DNA of 34,766 nt, from IMG/VR virus record IMGVR_UViG_3300020596_000074, positions 1 through 34,766 of that record; one strand, 5' to 3'. Shown here in pieces: positions 7,991 through 16,625 of this stretch. Within the stretch, counting starts at the first letter, position 1. Every line of letters begins with the position of its first letter. Origin of the DNA: a virus. The translations under genes were made by a program, and so were the position numbers. Below the pieces are notes generated by a model, which worked only from the letters and a program-made list of their open reading frames with translations, was not told the DNA's origin and did not search any database.

Positions 7991-10321
7991 ATGACGATTC
8001 GCTACCTGACGGTTTTCCGCAATGCTGGTCAGCTCACGACGATAGGTGAGCGCGCCGATTTCGCGCCAGAAAAAGAAGCGCAGTTTGTGGTCGAGGGCAA
8101 AGCGGAATACCTCTACGTCGACCCGCCACAAATCGGGTACAACGAAATCGCCGACCCATTGTCGCGGCTGACCCGGAGCTCCAACCTCGCCCACCAGCGG
8201 TGGGGCCGGCGCCCAATGGTGAACGGGCTGCACGGCAGCGAGACCGGCGCGCGCGAGTTCCGACGCCTGGGCGGCAAGATCGTCGCGTACTACTATAGCG
8301 AGTGGCGCCAGTACGGCAACACCTACAATCGGTGGCCGTGGAAGTGGTTCGTTAACTACTCCGACAGATTGCCGTTGTTGTCCACGCCACTGCCATCGAA
8401 GCAATTGTGGCCGCTGGAATACGCTACCGACGGATTCACCGTGGGCGGCGCCACCTGGGCGCTGGTCGGCTATAGCGCCTTTAGCGCCGACTATGCGGGC
8501 TGGAGCGCCACCAACGCGACGCTGTCGGTTTCCGCCGGTGTCGCGACGTTGACCGCGACCGGGTCGGGGCTCAATAACGCGATACTGGCCTCGCCGGTCT
8601 CGCCCACGCTCGACGTGCCGTGCGACGACATCTCGTTTATCAGGGTCCGTGTCGAGCTCACCACCGTCGTTGCGGGTACTACGTGGAAGGGGCGCATCTA
8701 CTACGCCACCGCGGCATCGACTTCTTTCGACGAGACCAAGACACTGCACATTGCCGAGCCCGTCAGCACCACCGGGATCCACGACATCATCGTCCCGATA
8801 CCGGCCGGCCAGCCTAATTGGCTCGGCGGTGTCCTGACCCGCCTGCGCATCGACCTGTGGAGCGGCGTAGGCACGGTCATGAAATTGCACGCGTGGCTCG
8901 GCTATCGCGGCTATGTGCGCGTGACCGCGACCGGAACCGACCCTATTCTCTACAGCCAGACCCCGCTGGGGATCGCTGCGGCCGACTACAAGACCGCGGT
9001 GATCGACGTGCGCAAGGTCGCAGGCACTACCTGGGAAGGCAAACTTTTCTGGATCACCGAAGCCGACACAACTTACAACGCCGGCAAATCCATGACGGTG
9101 AGCGAACCGTCGTGGGACGGCAAATGGAAAACGCTGACAGTCGATCTGAGTGCCAAAGCGGAATGGACCGGCACCATCCGTCAATTTCGATGGGATCTGG
9201 GCGGGTCCGCCGATTTTGTGATTGACGCGCGCAAAGCCGAACTGCGCCCGATCGCGGGCTCAGTGGTCGAGCTGGTTCAGAACCAAACCCTGGGCCTCGA
9301 CAGCGACGATCAGAACGGCGTCGACTGGGAGATCCGGACCGCATACGGCAACGGTATCGATGTTTTCACGCACAATTTTTACTGGAATTCCGCTATCGGA
9401 TTCGGCACCGGCAACCACCAGGAAAATGCGCTCGAACGCCACGCCTGCTCGCAGGCCGAGCCGAACATGAAATTTTGTTTGCAGTGGTCGAATCTCGACG
9501 CTACGAATCCGTTCTCGACCGCCGCCGATATCAATCCAATGCTCGACAAGTGGCACAGCTATTTCCGCTTCGGCCGGTACTGGAAGATCGGCGGCAAACC
9601 CGTGGTGTTCATTTTCAGCACCGCCAACCTCAAGGCGTGGGCCGCGACCCTCTGGAGCATCCCCGCCGACAACGACGCGGTGAAGCGATTTCTCGACGAG
9701 ATGGACGCGTACCTCGTGGCCCTCTCTGGCAGCTATGCGCCACAGGGCGTCTACTGGGTGACGCAGCAGCATAACGCTGACCCGGTTCTGACCGGGCGCG
9801 CGCTCGGGTACGTGGGGACGAACGAATATGCCGGATTCGACGCCGGCACGCGCTACAACTTCTTCGGCTACTCGCGCACGATCGTCCAGACTATATCTGG
9901 CGGCACCCTCGCCGACGGCTACCCGTCGAATATCGCGCCGCTCATGAGTTTCGCGCAACTGCGCGAGGCCTACCTCGGCGCGGCGCGGTGGATCGTGCGC
10001 GAGAGCGGCTCGCTGCTCCCCTACTGGTATCCCGTGCTCGCCGGGTGGGACCTGCGCGCATGGATGGGCTACAAGGGCGTCACCGCCCCGCCGCCAGCCT
10101 ACAACACCATATCGACGCCTGAGGAATTCGCCGCCGCGCTTCGCGACGCCAGGGACTACACGCTGGCCAACCTCGCTGCGATGCAGTCGCCGGAAGGGCC
10201 CGTGGTCACGATCTGCGCTTGGAACGAGTTTGGCGAAGGTTCGTTTATCGCGCCGTCGCGGCGCTATCATTTCCAAATGTGCGAGGCCGTGTTGCGCGTC
10301 TTCGGGCACGCCGAGGGCTGA
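7991..10321 (+). CDS. GH99/WbsX-like glycosidase-type protein with inserted beta-sandwich repeats
   Basis: A 776-residue protein. Residues 1-70 resemble a small virion-attachment domain. IVAYYYSEWRQYG (97-109) matches the first strand of GH99-like/WbsX domains. The fold appears to resume at about 445: GIDVFTHNFYWN, NMKFCLQWSNL (492-502), FGRYWKIGGKPVVFIF (527-542), and near the end ICAWNEFGEGSFIAPS (741-756), the family's terminal signature with acidic residues. Between them (about 140-420) lie two related modules, marked by AGTTWKGRIYYATA (228-241) and AGTTWEGKLFWITE (344-357), probably carbohydrate-binding sandwiches. The likely role is cleaving or binding host surface polysaccharide on the virion. 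The location among head genes rather than tail fibres is odd. Confidence 0.75.
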   Translation: MTIRYLTVFRNAGQLTTIGERADFAPEKEAQFVVEGKAEYLYVDPPQIGYNEIADPLSRLTRSSNLAHQRWGRRPMVNGLHGSETGAREFRRLGGKIVAYYYSEWRQYGNTYNRWPWKWFVNYSDRLPLLSTPLPSKQLWPLEYATDGFTVGGATWALVGYSAFSADYAGWSATNATLSVSAGVATLTATGSGLNNAILASPVSPTLDVPCDDISFIRVRVELTTVVAGTTWKGRIYYATAASTSFDETKTLHIAEPVSTTGIHDIIVPIPAGQPNWLGGVLTRLRIDLWSGVGTVMKLHAWLGYRGYVRVTATGTDPILYSQTPLGIAAADYKTAVIDVRKVAGTTWEGKLFWITEADTTYNAGKSMTVSEPSWDGKWKTLTVDLSAKAEWTGTIRQFRWDLGGSADFVIDARKAELRPIAGSVVELVQNQTLGLDSDDQNGVDWEIRTAYGNGIDVFTHNFYWNSAIGFGTGNHQENALERHACSQAEPNMKFCLQWSNLDATNPFSTAADINPMLDKWHSYFRFGRYWKIGGKPVVFIFSTANLKAWAATLWSIPADNDAVKRFLDEMDAYLVALSGSYAPQGVYWVTQQHNADPVLTGRALGYVGTNEYAGFDAGTRYNFFGYSRTIVQTISGGTLADGYPSNIAPLMSFAQLREAYLGAARWIVRESGSLLPYWYPVLAGWDLRAWMGYKGVTAPPPAYNTISTPEEFAAALRDARDYTLANLAAMQSPEGPVVTICAWNEFGEGSFIAPSRRYHFQMCEAVLRVFGHAEG

Positions 10322-10325
10322 CCGC

Positions 10326-10616
10326 GTGTTCGAGACCCTCGCCGATTTCACTGCCGCCGCAGACTTCGGCGTGGGCGCCGTCTGGTCTGTAGGCGCGGCC
10401 TCTGTCGACGGCATTTTCGATGCCGGCTACCAAGCGGCCGCGCAGGGCGCATTCGCCGGCGTCGAGAGCGCGCGCTTCACCTTCACGTGCGCCGCGGCTG
10501 ACGTTCCCACCGTCGCGCACGGCCAGACCATGACCATCAACAGCGTCGCCTACGTCATCCGCGGCGTACATCCCGACGGCACCGGCATGGTCCTGCTCGA
10601 CCTGCAGGAGCCCTGA
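10326..10616 (+). CDS. Head-tail joining protein (FII-like)
   Basis: A 96-residue protein from GTG at 10326, four bases after the previous stop. The frame is open further upstream but that part overlaps the GH99-like gene. The sequence ADFGVGAVWSVGAASVDGIFDAGY, then FTCAAADVPTVAHGQTMTINSVAYVIRGVHPDGTGMVLLDL is the usual beta-barrel pattern of lambda FII-type attachment proteins, including the HGQTMTINSVAYVI motif. It joins filled heads to tails. The stop overlaps the next ATG. Confidence 0.7.
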   Translation: MFETLADFTAAADFGVGAVWSVGAASVDGIFDAGYQAAAQGAFAGVESARFTFTCAAADVPTVAHGQTMTINSVAYVIRGVHPDGTGMVLLDLQEP

Positions 10617-11053
10617 TGGCCAACCACCTCCGCCAGCAACTGCGCGAAGCCGTCGCGACCCGGTTGATCGGGCTCACCACCACCAGCACGCGCGTGTTCC
10701 AGTCGCGCGTGTACGCGCTCGAATCCGGCGATCTGCCGGCGCTGCGGGTCTACGCGCTCAGCGACGAAGTGCAGGACGCCACTGTCGGCACGCTGATCGG
10801 GCGGCGCTGTGCGCTCGTCATCGAAGGCTGTGCCAAGGCGGCGGCCGATCTCGATGACGTCATCGACACCATTGCCAAAGAGGTTGAGGTCGCGCTCGCC
10901 ACCGCCGTCACTGTCAGCGGCCGATCCATCGGCGTGCTTTACGAGGGCTGCTCGATCGACTTCGACGCCGAGGCCGCCAAGCCGCACGGCCTCATCACCA
11001 TGAACTACAGCGCGACGCTCTACCACGACCGCGCCACACCGGACGCGCTGTAA
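10616..11053 (+). CDS. Tail terminator protein (gpU-like)
   Basis: A 145-residue alpha/beta protein overlapping the FII-like gene by one base. The N-terminal helix (LRQQLREAVATRLIGL), the LPALRVYALSDEV strand, helix AAADLDDVIDTIAKEVEVALA, and a closing strand GLITMNYSATLYHD match the tail terminator family of lambda U-like proteins. It would cap the tail tube and fix its length, and bind the FII face of the head. Order after FII and before the tube gene supports the call. Confidence 0.7.
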   Translation: MANHLRQQLREAVATRLIGLTTTSTRVFQSRVYALESGDLPALRVYALSDEVQDATVGTLIGRRCALVIEGCAKAAADLDDVIDTIAKEVEVALATAVTVSGRSIGVLYEGCSIDFDAEAAKPHGLITMNYSATLYHDRATPDAL

Positions 11054-11093
11054 CCACCGGTAACTACCTACCACCCACGCAGCACCGCGATGT

Positions 11094-11111
11094 CCGCTCA
11101 TCGATGAGCGG
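11094..11111. other. Perfect 18-bp palindrome before the tail tube gene
   Basis: CCGCTCATCGATGAGCGG is its own reverse complement. It lies in the 88-base gap between the tail terminator and tube genes. It could form a hairpin in mRNA and act as weak terminator or stabiliser, but no T-run follows (CCGTTTGCATTTC), so the role is open. Confidence 0.5.
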
Positions 11112-11141
11112 CCGTTTGCATTTCTAGAGGAGCAATCCAGC

Positions 11142-11783
11142 ATGGCAAATGTATCGATTTGGGCCGGCGTGGCGGTGGCGATTCAGTCCGCGCTCGCCGC
11201 CTCGAAGACCGTCACCGCGGTCACCAAGGCGAGCCCGGGCGCGGTCAGCAGCACCGCTCACGGCTACAGCGACGGCGACTACGTGCTCATCACCGCGCTC
11301 GGCATGAGCCAGATCAACGGCCGCGTGTTTCGCGTTTCCGGCTCCGCCACGAATTCATTCAACCTGGAGGCCGAAGACACCACGCTGTACGACACGTTCA
11401 CCAGCGGCGGCGCGCAGAAAATCACATTCGGCACGACCGTCTCAACGCTGACCACGGTAAACGCCTCCGGCGGAGACTTCGATTTCATCGACACCACCAC
11501 GATCCACGACCTGATCAAGTCGCAGATCCCGGGACAGGCGACGTCGTCCACGTATACCTTCGACTCCATCTGGGACGTGGCCGATGCCGGTTTGGTCGCC
11601 CTAAAAACCGCGTCCGATAACAAGGCGCAACGCTGCGTGCGCTTCACCTTCGCAAACGCGCAAAAACTTGTTTTCAACGGCTATATCGGCACCACGCTAT
11701 CGCCCACCGGCAGCGCCGGCGACAAGGTCACCACCCCCGTCACCATCACGGCATTCGGCCGTCCGACGGTCTACTCCACCTGA
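11142..11783 (+). CDS. Major tail tube protein (gpV-like)
   Basis: A 213-residue protein with AGAGG before ATG 11142. The N-terminus carries a small module (SSTAHGYSDGDYVLITALG, then SQINGRVFRVSGSATNSFNLE) seen as an inserted beta domain in many phage structural proteins, the E1 FCCH-like module. The remaining part, GGDFDFIDTTTIHDLIKSQ and a closing TTPVTITAFGRPTVYS, fits tail tube proteins. It would stack in hexameric rings around the tape measure. The stop overlaps the chaperone start by one base. Confidence 0.75.
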   Translation: MANVSIWAGVAVAIQSALAASKTVTAVTKASPGAVSSTAHGYSDGDYVLITALGMSQINGRVFRVSGSATNSFNLEAEDTTLYDTFTSGGAQKITFGTTVSTLTTVNASGGDFDFIDTTTIHDLIKSQIPGQATSSTYTFDSIWDVADAGLVALKTASDNKAQRCVRFTFANAQKLVFNGYIGTTLSPTGSAGDKVTTPVTITAFGRPTVYST

Positions 11784-12172
11784 TGCCGAGCCTGATCGAG
11801 CGCCGCATGGCCGGGCGCGAACAGTGGATCGAGGTAGACGGATTCGAACTGCGGATCCGCCGGCCGACGCGATTCCAGATGGCCGTCTGGAAGGCTCGCA
11901 GCGATGCCAACGACGCGCTCGCAACGCCCGACCCGGCCTACGGAATGTTGCAGAATCTCGAAGTGTTGCGCGAATGCGTGATCGACTGGCGCAAGGTCAC
12001 CGAGCTCACCCTGCAGGTGCCCGGCGGCGATGGTGCCGTTCTCCCGTTCGATGCCGCTCTGCTGCTCGACTACATGGCCGAGCAGATCACGCTCATGGTC
12101 GCGACCATCAACGCTATTTATGCGGCGGTGCAGGCCGACGAAGAGCGCAAGGCGGCCACCACAAAAAACTGA
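11783..12172 (+). CDS. Tail assembly chaperone G
   Basis: A 129-residue product of the unshifted frame. It has a small beta N-terminus (EQWIEVDGFELRIRRPTRFQMAVWKAR) and a helical rest (NLEVLRECVIDWRKV, LLLDYMAEQITLMVATINAIYAA). Its position between tube and tape measure, and the slippery site before its stop, identify it as the lambda G-type chaperone. It would coat the tape measure protein during tail assembly. It ends at TGA 12170-12172, immediately after the slippery heptamer. Confidence 0.85.
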   Translation: MPSLIERRMAGREQWIEVDGFELRIRRPTRFQMAVWKARSDANDALATPDPAYGMLQNLEVLRECVIDWRKVTELTLQVPGGDGAVLPFDAALLLDYMAEQITLMVATINAIYAAVQADEERKAATTKN

Positions 12173-12408
12173 AGGCGGCCCTCGAAGCCGCGCAGTTCTC
12201 TCGCGCGTTCGGTGCTCCGGGCGCGCAAGCAACTCACGACCCGGTCACCGAGTGCGTGATCGCCGCCTGGAACCTGATGGGCGGTGAGATCGCCTGGGCC
12301 GCCCTCGACCACATTGCCGACCTGGTGGGCCTGGAGCGCGACGCGCTCATCCACGGCCTGTCCCAGATCCGCGACCACTACCGCGAGCAGGAAGAGAGGA
12401 AGCGCTGA
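11783..12408 (+). CDS. Tail assembly chaperone G-T, made by -1 frameshift
   Basis: Reading continues in the -1 frame after the AAAAAAC heptamer at 12163-12169 and gives a 208-residue fusion. The 79-residue extension (LKAALEAAQFSRAF, then CVIAAWNLMGGEIAWAALDHIADLVGLERDALIHGLSQI) is a continuous helical reading frame ending at 12406-12408, with no start of its own needed. In lambda the T part binds the tube protein while G binds the tape measure, and the G to GT ratio is critical. The frame junction codons are AAA AAC then CTG after a one-base step back. Confidence 0.88.
12163..12169 (+). promoter_or_regulatory. -1 ribosomal frameshift site AAAAAAC
   Basis: The heptamer is read A AAA AAC in the zero frame and directly precedes the TGA stop. 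It fits the X XXY YYZ rule for simultaneous slippage, and the G and T coding parts meet here with the correct -1 offset. Confidence 0.88.
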
Positions 12409-12413
12409 CAACA

Positions 12414-12998
12414 ATGGCCGGCCTGGACATCAAGATAAGCGTCGATGCCGCCAGCATCCGCCTGCAGCTCGATCGCCTGCAGGGCAACGCCATTCCGCGC
12501 GCCACCGCGCGTGCGTTGAACCGCGCGGCCACCAGCGTGCGCGACGCGGCGGCGAAAGAGATTCGCAAGGTCTTCCCGCTGCTCAAAGCGAGGTCCGTCA
12601 AGGGCCGACTGCGGATCAAGCCGGCGCGAGCGAACTTCCTCGAAGCCCTGATCGCCGCCCGTGGCGACTACGACCCGCCGCTGTACCTGTTCGACCCGAA
12701 GTGGCGGCAGCGCCAGGCGGGCGGTGCGACGATCCGCAGCGGGCGCGGCGGCCGCCTGACCGTGGCCGGGGCGTTCACCGCGCGCACGCGCTACGGCCGG
12801 CTCGCGGTGTTCCGGCGCGAGGGCGCGAGCCGCAGGCCGCTGCAATTCCTGCGCGCCTCCGACGCCGGTCTGCCCACCCTCGCCGGCGTGCTGCTCCAGA
12901 GCGCTGTGCAGACATCACTCGCCAGCATCGGGCGCGCCCGCTTCGCCCAGGTGTTCGAACAAGAGGCGCGCTTCCGGCTCGCGAAAGTGATCAATTAA
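12414..12998 (+). CDS. Minor tail protein Z family
   Basis: A 194-residue basic protein. The start (MAGLDIKISVDAASIRLQLDRLQGNAIPRATARALNRAATSVRDAAAKEI) matches the minor tail Z family closely. The middle has VAGAFTARTRYGRLAVFRREG and the C-terminus a short helix. gpZ acts at the tail's head-proximal end in lambda, where its gene lies between FII and U. Here it is instead between the G-T and tape measure genes. GAGAGGA precedes the ATG; the stop TAA overlaps the tape measure ATG by one base. Confidence 0.8.
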   Translation: MAGLDIKISVDAASIRLQLDRLQGNAIPRATARALNRAATSVRDAAAKEIRKVFPLLKARSVKGRLRIKPARANFLEALIAARGDYDPPLYLFDPKWRQRQAGGATIRSGRGGRLTVAGAFTARTRYGRLAVFRREGASRRPLQFLRASDAGLPTLAGVLLQSAVQTSLASIGRARFAQVFEQEARFRLAKVIN

Positions 12999-14974
12999 TG
13001 GCTGAAGCCTCGATCCTCCTCACCGCGCGCGACGAGACGCGCGGTGCCTTCGATAGCGTCGGCCGCTCGCTCACCAGCCTGCAGGGCACCGCCAGGTCGC
13101 TCACCGGCGTGCTGGCCGGCCTGGGCGCGGGCGTGTCGATCGCTGGCCTTGTCGGGCTGGTGAAGGGCTCGATCGACGCCGCCGACAACCTCAACAAACT
13201 CTCCCAGCGTGTCGGCACGTCGGTCGAAAGTCTCAGCAAGCTGCAATATGCGGCCAAGCTCTCAGACATCAGCACCGAACAGCTCGGCGACGGACTCAAA
13301 AAACTCGCCGTCAATTTACAGGCGGCCGGGCGCGGTTCGGGCGACGCGGTCGAGGCGTTCAAGGCGCTCGGATTCCAGCAGAAAGAACTGCTAAGCCTGC
13401 GCCCTGATGAAGCGCTGGCACGGATCGCCACCGCATTCGCCGGCATCGAAGACGGCGCCGGCAAAATTGCGCTGCAGGCGCAGATTTTCGGGCGCTTCTC
13501 CGACCTGATTCCACTGCTGAACGCCGGCGCCGACGGACTCAAGCGCTACGGCGACGAAGCGCAGCGCCTGGGCGTTGTGATCGGGGCCGACGCCGCGCGG
13601 GCGGCCGAGGAATTCAACGACCAGCTCACGCGGCTGTCCGCGAGTTCGCAGGCGCTCGGCATCAGCCTCGCCAACGCCGCGTTGCCGACGCTCGCCAAGT
13701 TCACCGAGCAGCTGCTCGAATCCAAGCGCATCTTCGGCTCGTTCGCCTCGGCGCTGCTCAACATCGGTTTTGCGATCGACCCGTTTAAATCGCTGGGCGA
13801 GAACATCAAGGTGTACCGGGGCGAAGTCGAGCGCCTCGATGCAGCGCTGAAGAACCTGAGCGCCACCGGTGGCGCCAGCTCCAAGTTGTTCGGCACGCTG
13901 AGCGGGCAGCGCGACACCGCCGGCAAGCGGCTGGAGTTCCTTCAGCTCCAGCAGCGCCAGGACGCCAACGCGCTGATCAGCCCATCCAATTCCGACGCTC
14001 GCGATCTGGCCCTGGCCGGCAGCGGCAGCACGGCCAAGCGCAAAGCGCCGGGGCTACCCAGCAAGGGCGGCGGCAACGGCGGCGGCAACGGCGCCGCCGA
14101 ACGCGATCGCGCCCTGATCGACTCGGTGCGCGAGACCGGCCGGCTGACCGCCGCCGCCGCCAAGGACGCCGCCGAGATCGCCGAGGTCTATAACAAGATC
14201 GACCTTGAGGACCAGGCCAAGCGCGACAAGGCCGCGCTCGACGAGACCACAAAGTCCGCGCGCGATCTGCAGAGCATCCTGAGCCAGACCACCAGCGGTA
14301 AGTTGGGCGAGATCGAGCGCGAGCAGGGCGTGCTCAACGATGCGTTGGTGACCGGCAAGATCAACGCCGAACAGTTCACCGAGGCGTTCGACGCGCTCGA
14401 CGCCAAACGCAACGACGTACTCGGCCGTGGCGCGAACTCGTTTTCGAAAATCGCGAAGGACGGCATCGACGCATTCAAAGACCTCGAATTCGCTGTCCAG
14501 GGCTGGGGCCGCCAGTTCACCGACACGCTCGCCGATGCCGTGGTGACGGGCAAGCTCAATTTCCGCAGCCTCGCGCAGTCGATCGTCAGTGATCTGCTGC
14601 GCATGACTATCCAAGCGCAGATCACCGCGCCGCTGTTCAAAGCGATTTCCAGCTTCAGTTTCTTCTCCAACGGCGGCGTATTCGGTTCCGGCGGACTGAC
14701 CCCGTTCGCATCCGGCGGCGTGGTCACCCGCCCGACGCTATTTCCGTTCGCCAACGGGACGGGGCTGATGGGCGAGGCGGGCCCCGAGGCGATCATGCCG
14801 CTGCGCCGCGGCCCTGGTGGGCGCCTGGGCGTCGAGGCCGCCGGCGGCGGGGGAGCAGCGATCAACGTCTACATCGACTCGCGCTCCGACCGCGCCCTGG
14901 TGCAGCAAGAGGTCGACCGCGCGGTGCGCACCGCGCTCGCCCAACAGCGCGACAGCCAACGGCGCGGGGGCTGA
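12998..14974 (+). CDS. Tape measure protein
   Basis: A 658-residue protein starting at ATG 12998 (TAATG overlap with gpZ). The longer open frame upstream runs through other genes and is not used. The N-terminus MAEASILLTARDETRGAFDSV leads to coiled-coil helices, with a hydrophobic segment LTGVLAGLGAGVSIAGLVGLV at about residues 30-52. The Gly-rich C-terminus (NGGVFGSGGLTPFASGGVV, then GLMGEAGPEAIMPLRRG) is the hallmark of lambda-type tape measures. The protein sets tail length and is ejected with the DNA. At about 658 residues it predicts a fairly short tail compared with lambda (853). Confidence 0.9.
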   Translation: MAEASILLTARDETRGAFDSVGRSLTSLQGTARSLTGVLAGLGAGVSIAGLVGLVKGSIDAADNLNKLSQRVGTSVESLSKLQYAAKLSDISTEQLGDGLKKLAVNLQAAGRGSGDAVEAFKALGFQQKELLSLRPDEALARIATAFAGIEDGAGKIALQAQIFGRFSDLIPLLNAGADGLKRYGDEAQRLGVVIGADAARAAEEFNDQLTRLSASSQALGISLANAALPTLAKFTEQLLESKRIFGSFASALLNIGFAIDPFKSLGENIKVYRGEVERLDAALKNLSATGGASSKLFGTLSGQRDTAGKRLEFLQLQQRQDANALISPSNSDARDLALAGSGSTAKRKAPGLPSKGGGNGGGNGAAERDRALIDSVRETGRLTAAAAKDAAEIAEVYNKIDLEDQAKRDKAALDETTKSARDLQSILSQTTSGKLGEIEREQGVLNDALVTGKINAEQFTEAFDALDAKRNDVLGRGANSFSKIAKDGIDAFKDLEFAVQGWGRQFTDTLADAVVTGKLNFRSLAQSIVSDLLRMTIQAQITAPLFKAISSFSFFSNGGVFGSGGLTPFASGGVVTRPTLFPFANGTGLMGEAGPEAIMPLRRGPGGRLGVEAAGGGGAAINVYIDSRSDRALVQQEVDRAVRTALAQQRDSQRRGG

Positions 14975-14977
14975 TCG

Positions 14978-15583
14978 ATGGCCACCGTCATTACGTTCCC
15001 GACGCTGACCGCCACCGCGCCGGCGCGCATGCGCTGGGGGCAGGTCAGCAACACGCAGGTCAGCGTGTCGCCACTGAATGGCACTATCCAAACGCAGGAG
15101 CTACCCGGCGCGCGCTGGCAGATCTCGGTCGACTACCCGCCGCTGACCGATGCAGACGCCGCGCTCATGCGCGCGTTCCTCATCAAGATGCGCGGCCAGG
15201 CGTGCCGGGTCGATCTGTGGCCGTTCGATCGCGAGACCCCGCGCGGCACCGCCGGCGGCACGCCGCTGGTGAACGGCGCGAGCCAGACCGGCGCCTCCCT
15301 AATCACCGACGGCTGGACGGCGGGCGCAACCCTGCTAGTCGGCGACTTCTTCGCCGTCGGTACGCAGCTCTTTATGGTGGCCGCCGACGCAACGGCGAGC
15401 GGTGGCGGCGCGATGACCATCACGGTCGAACCGCCGATTCGCACCTCCCCGGCCGACAACGCCGCCCTGACAACCAGTAAGGCAAAAGCGCGATTCATGC
15501 TCGCCAACCCCGAGGTCGGCTGGGATGTCGCTCAGCGCGGCTTTGCGAATTTTTCGTTCGATCTGATCGAGGCATTCTCATGA
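14978..15583 (+). CDS. Tail tip protein (distal tail-like)
   Basis: A 201-residue beta-rich protein. An N-terminal strand set (ARMRWGQVSNTQVSVSPLNGTIQTQELPGARWQISVDYPPL) and LMRAFLIKMRGQACRVDLWPFDRETPRG are typical of proteins that follow the tape measure in lambda-like phages of this sort and correspond to lambda M or distal tail proteins. A Gly/Ala-rich insert at about 90-165 separates it from a C-terminal WDVAQRGFANFSFDLIEAF strand. It begins three bases after the tape measure stop. Confidence 0.65.
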   Translation: MATVITFPTLTATAPARMRWGQVSNTQVSVSPLNGTIQTQELPGARWQISVDYPPLTDADAALMRAFLIKMRGQACRVDLWPFDRETPRGTAGGTPLVNGASQTGASLITDGWTAGATLLVGDFFAVGTQLFMVAADATASGGGAMTITVEPPIRTSPADNAALTTSKAKARFMLANPEVGWDVAQRGFANFSFDLIEAFS

Positions 15584-15593
15584 CTCCTAGCCT

Positions 15594-16220
15594 ATGAGCC
15601 GCACCCTGACTGCCGCCGTCGACACCGCCCTGCAGGCCGACCACGTCGCCATCGTCGCTTTCGTCGAAATGAATTTCGGCAGCGGCTTCGTGCGCGTGTG
15701 CAGCGCCGGGTATTCGATCGACTGGGACGGCTACACCTGGACCGGCCTGGGCAATCTGGCGGCGATCGAGGCGATCGGCGAATCGGCCGACTTCTTCGCG
15801 CATGGGGTCGCTTTCAAGCTCTCGGGCATCCCGGCAGCAATGGTTACGACCGCGCGCACCGAGCACTACCAAGGCCGGCCGGTGAAGGTCTGGATCGCTC
15901 CGCTGACGGCGAACCACGCCGTCCTGGCGGATCCCTATCTCGCATGGATCGGCCGCATGGATGTGATGACGATTCAGGTCGGCAAAACCGCGACCATTTC
16001 GCTGTCGTCGGAGACGCGCTTCGCTGACTGGGACCGGCCGCGCACGCGGCTCTACAGCGACGCCGATCAGCAATCCGAATACTCCGGTGACACCGGTTTT
16101 CGCTGGCTCGAGCAGCTGGCCGAAAAAACGCTGAACTGGGGGCAGGCCGGCGGCGCAGTCCCGCCGCAACCGCCGCGCATCCCGCTCGGCGGAGTGTTGG
16201 GGTCGGCGATCTCCCGCTGA
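15594..16220 (+). CDS. Tail tip/baseplate hub protein (DUF2163-like, gpL position)
   Basis: A 208-residue protein. FVEMNFGSGFVRVCSAGYSIDWDGYTWTG at the N-terminus, KVWIAPLTANHAVLADPYLAWIGRMDVM in the middle, and SLSSETRFADWDRPRTRLYSDADQQSEY are typical of the small hub-type tail proteins encoded just before an NlpC/P60 gene. These build the tail tip onto which the J-like protein assembles. It is two bases ahead of the next start. The exact family name is by memory of the pattern. Confidence 0.6.
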   Translation: MSRTLTAAVDTALQADHVAIVAFVEMNFGSGFVRVCSAGYSIDWDGYTWTGLGNLAAIEAIGESADFFAHGVAFKLSGIPAAMVTTARTEHYQGRPVKVWIAPLTANHAVLADPYLAWIGRMDVMTIQVGKTATISLSSETRFADWDRPRTRLYSDADQQSEYSGDTGFRWLEQLAEKTLNWGQAGGAVPPQPPRIPLGGVLGSAISR

Positions 16221-16222
16221 AC

Positions 16223-16624
16223 ATGCGACTCGAACACTGGCCCGAGCTGCTCGACGCCTACGTGGCATCAGTAGCACGCACCCCGTTCGCGTGGGGCTCG
16301 CACGACTGTTGCACACTCGCAGCCGACTGGGTGCTCGCCTGCACCGGCGTCGACCCGATGGCACCCCTGCGCGGCACGTACCGCACGTCGACCGGCGCAC
16401 AGCGCATCTTGTTCTCCAACGGCGGCATCGAGGCGATGGCGGGCGCCGCGCTCGGCGGAGTGATCGCTACAGCGTTCGCGCAGCGCGGCGACGTCGTGCT
16501 GGCCGCGCGCAGCTTGGGTCCGACCCTGGGAGTTTGTATCGGAGTTGATGCGATTTTTCCCGGCATCGACGGCGCGGAGCGTCTGTTGATTATGCGGTGC
16601 ACGCGCGCGTGGCGAGTGAGCTGA
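16223..16624 (+). CDS. Tail-tip NlpC/P60-like protein (DUF6950-type, gpK position)
   Basis: A 133-residue protein with WGSHDCC at residues 24-30, where Cys29 fits the nucleophile of NlpC/P60-type cysteine peptidases; a His ligand later in the protein is not obvious. The pattern (LDAYVASVARTPFAWGSHDCCTLAADWV, then FAQRGDVVLAA and LGVCIGVDAIFPG) matches the small DUF6950-like proteins before J in many phages. It may open peptidoglycan at entry, like lambda K. Whether it keeps activity cannot be judged here. Confidence 0.65.
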   Translation: MRLEHWPELLDAYVASVARTPFAWGSHDCCTLAADWVLACTGVDPMAPLRGTYRTSTGAQRILFSNGGIEAMAGAALGGVIATAFAQRGDVVLAARSLGPTLGVCIGVDAIFPGIDGAERLLIMRCTRAWRVS

Positions 16625-16625
16625 G

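Noticed and set aside
7370-9184. Long minus-strand open frame (604 codons) opposite the GH99-like gene
   Set aside because: Mirror of a GC-rich coding strand; Arg/Gly/Val-rich with no recognisable domain, and it crosses several well-supported plus-strand genes. The same applies to the minus frames at 1144-2385, 9260-10414, 16590-18023 and 32307-33641.
11094-11111. Terminator at the 18-bp palindrome before the tail tube gene
   Set aside because: The palindrome is perfect, but the following bases (CCGTTTGCATTTC) lack a run of T, so it is listed only as a palindrome.
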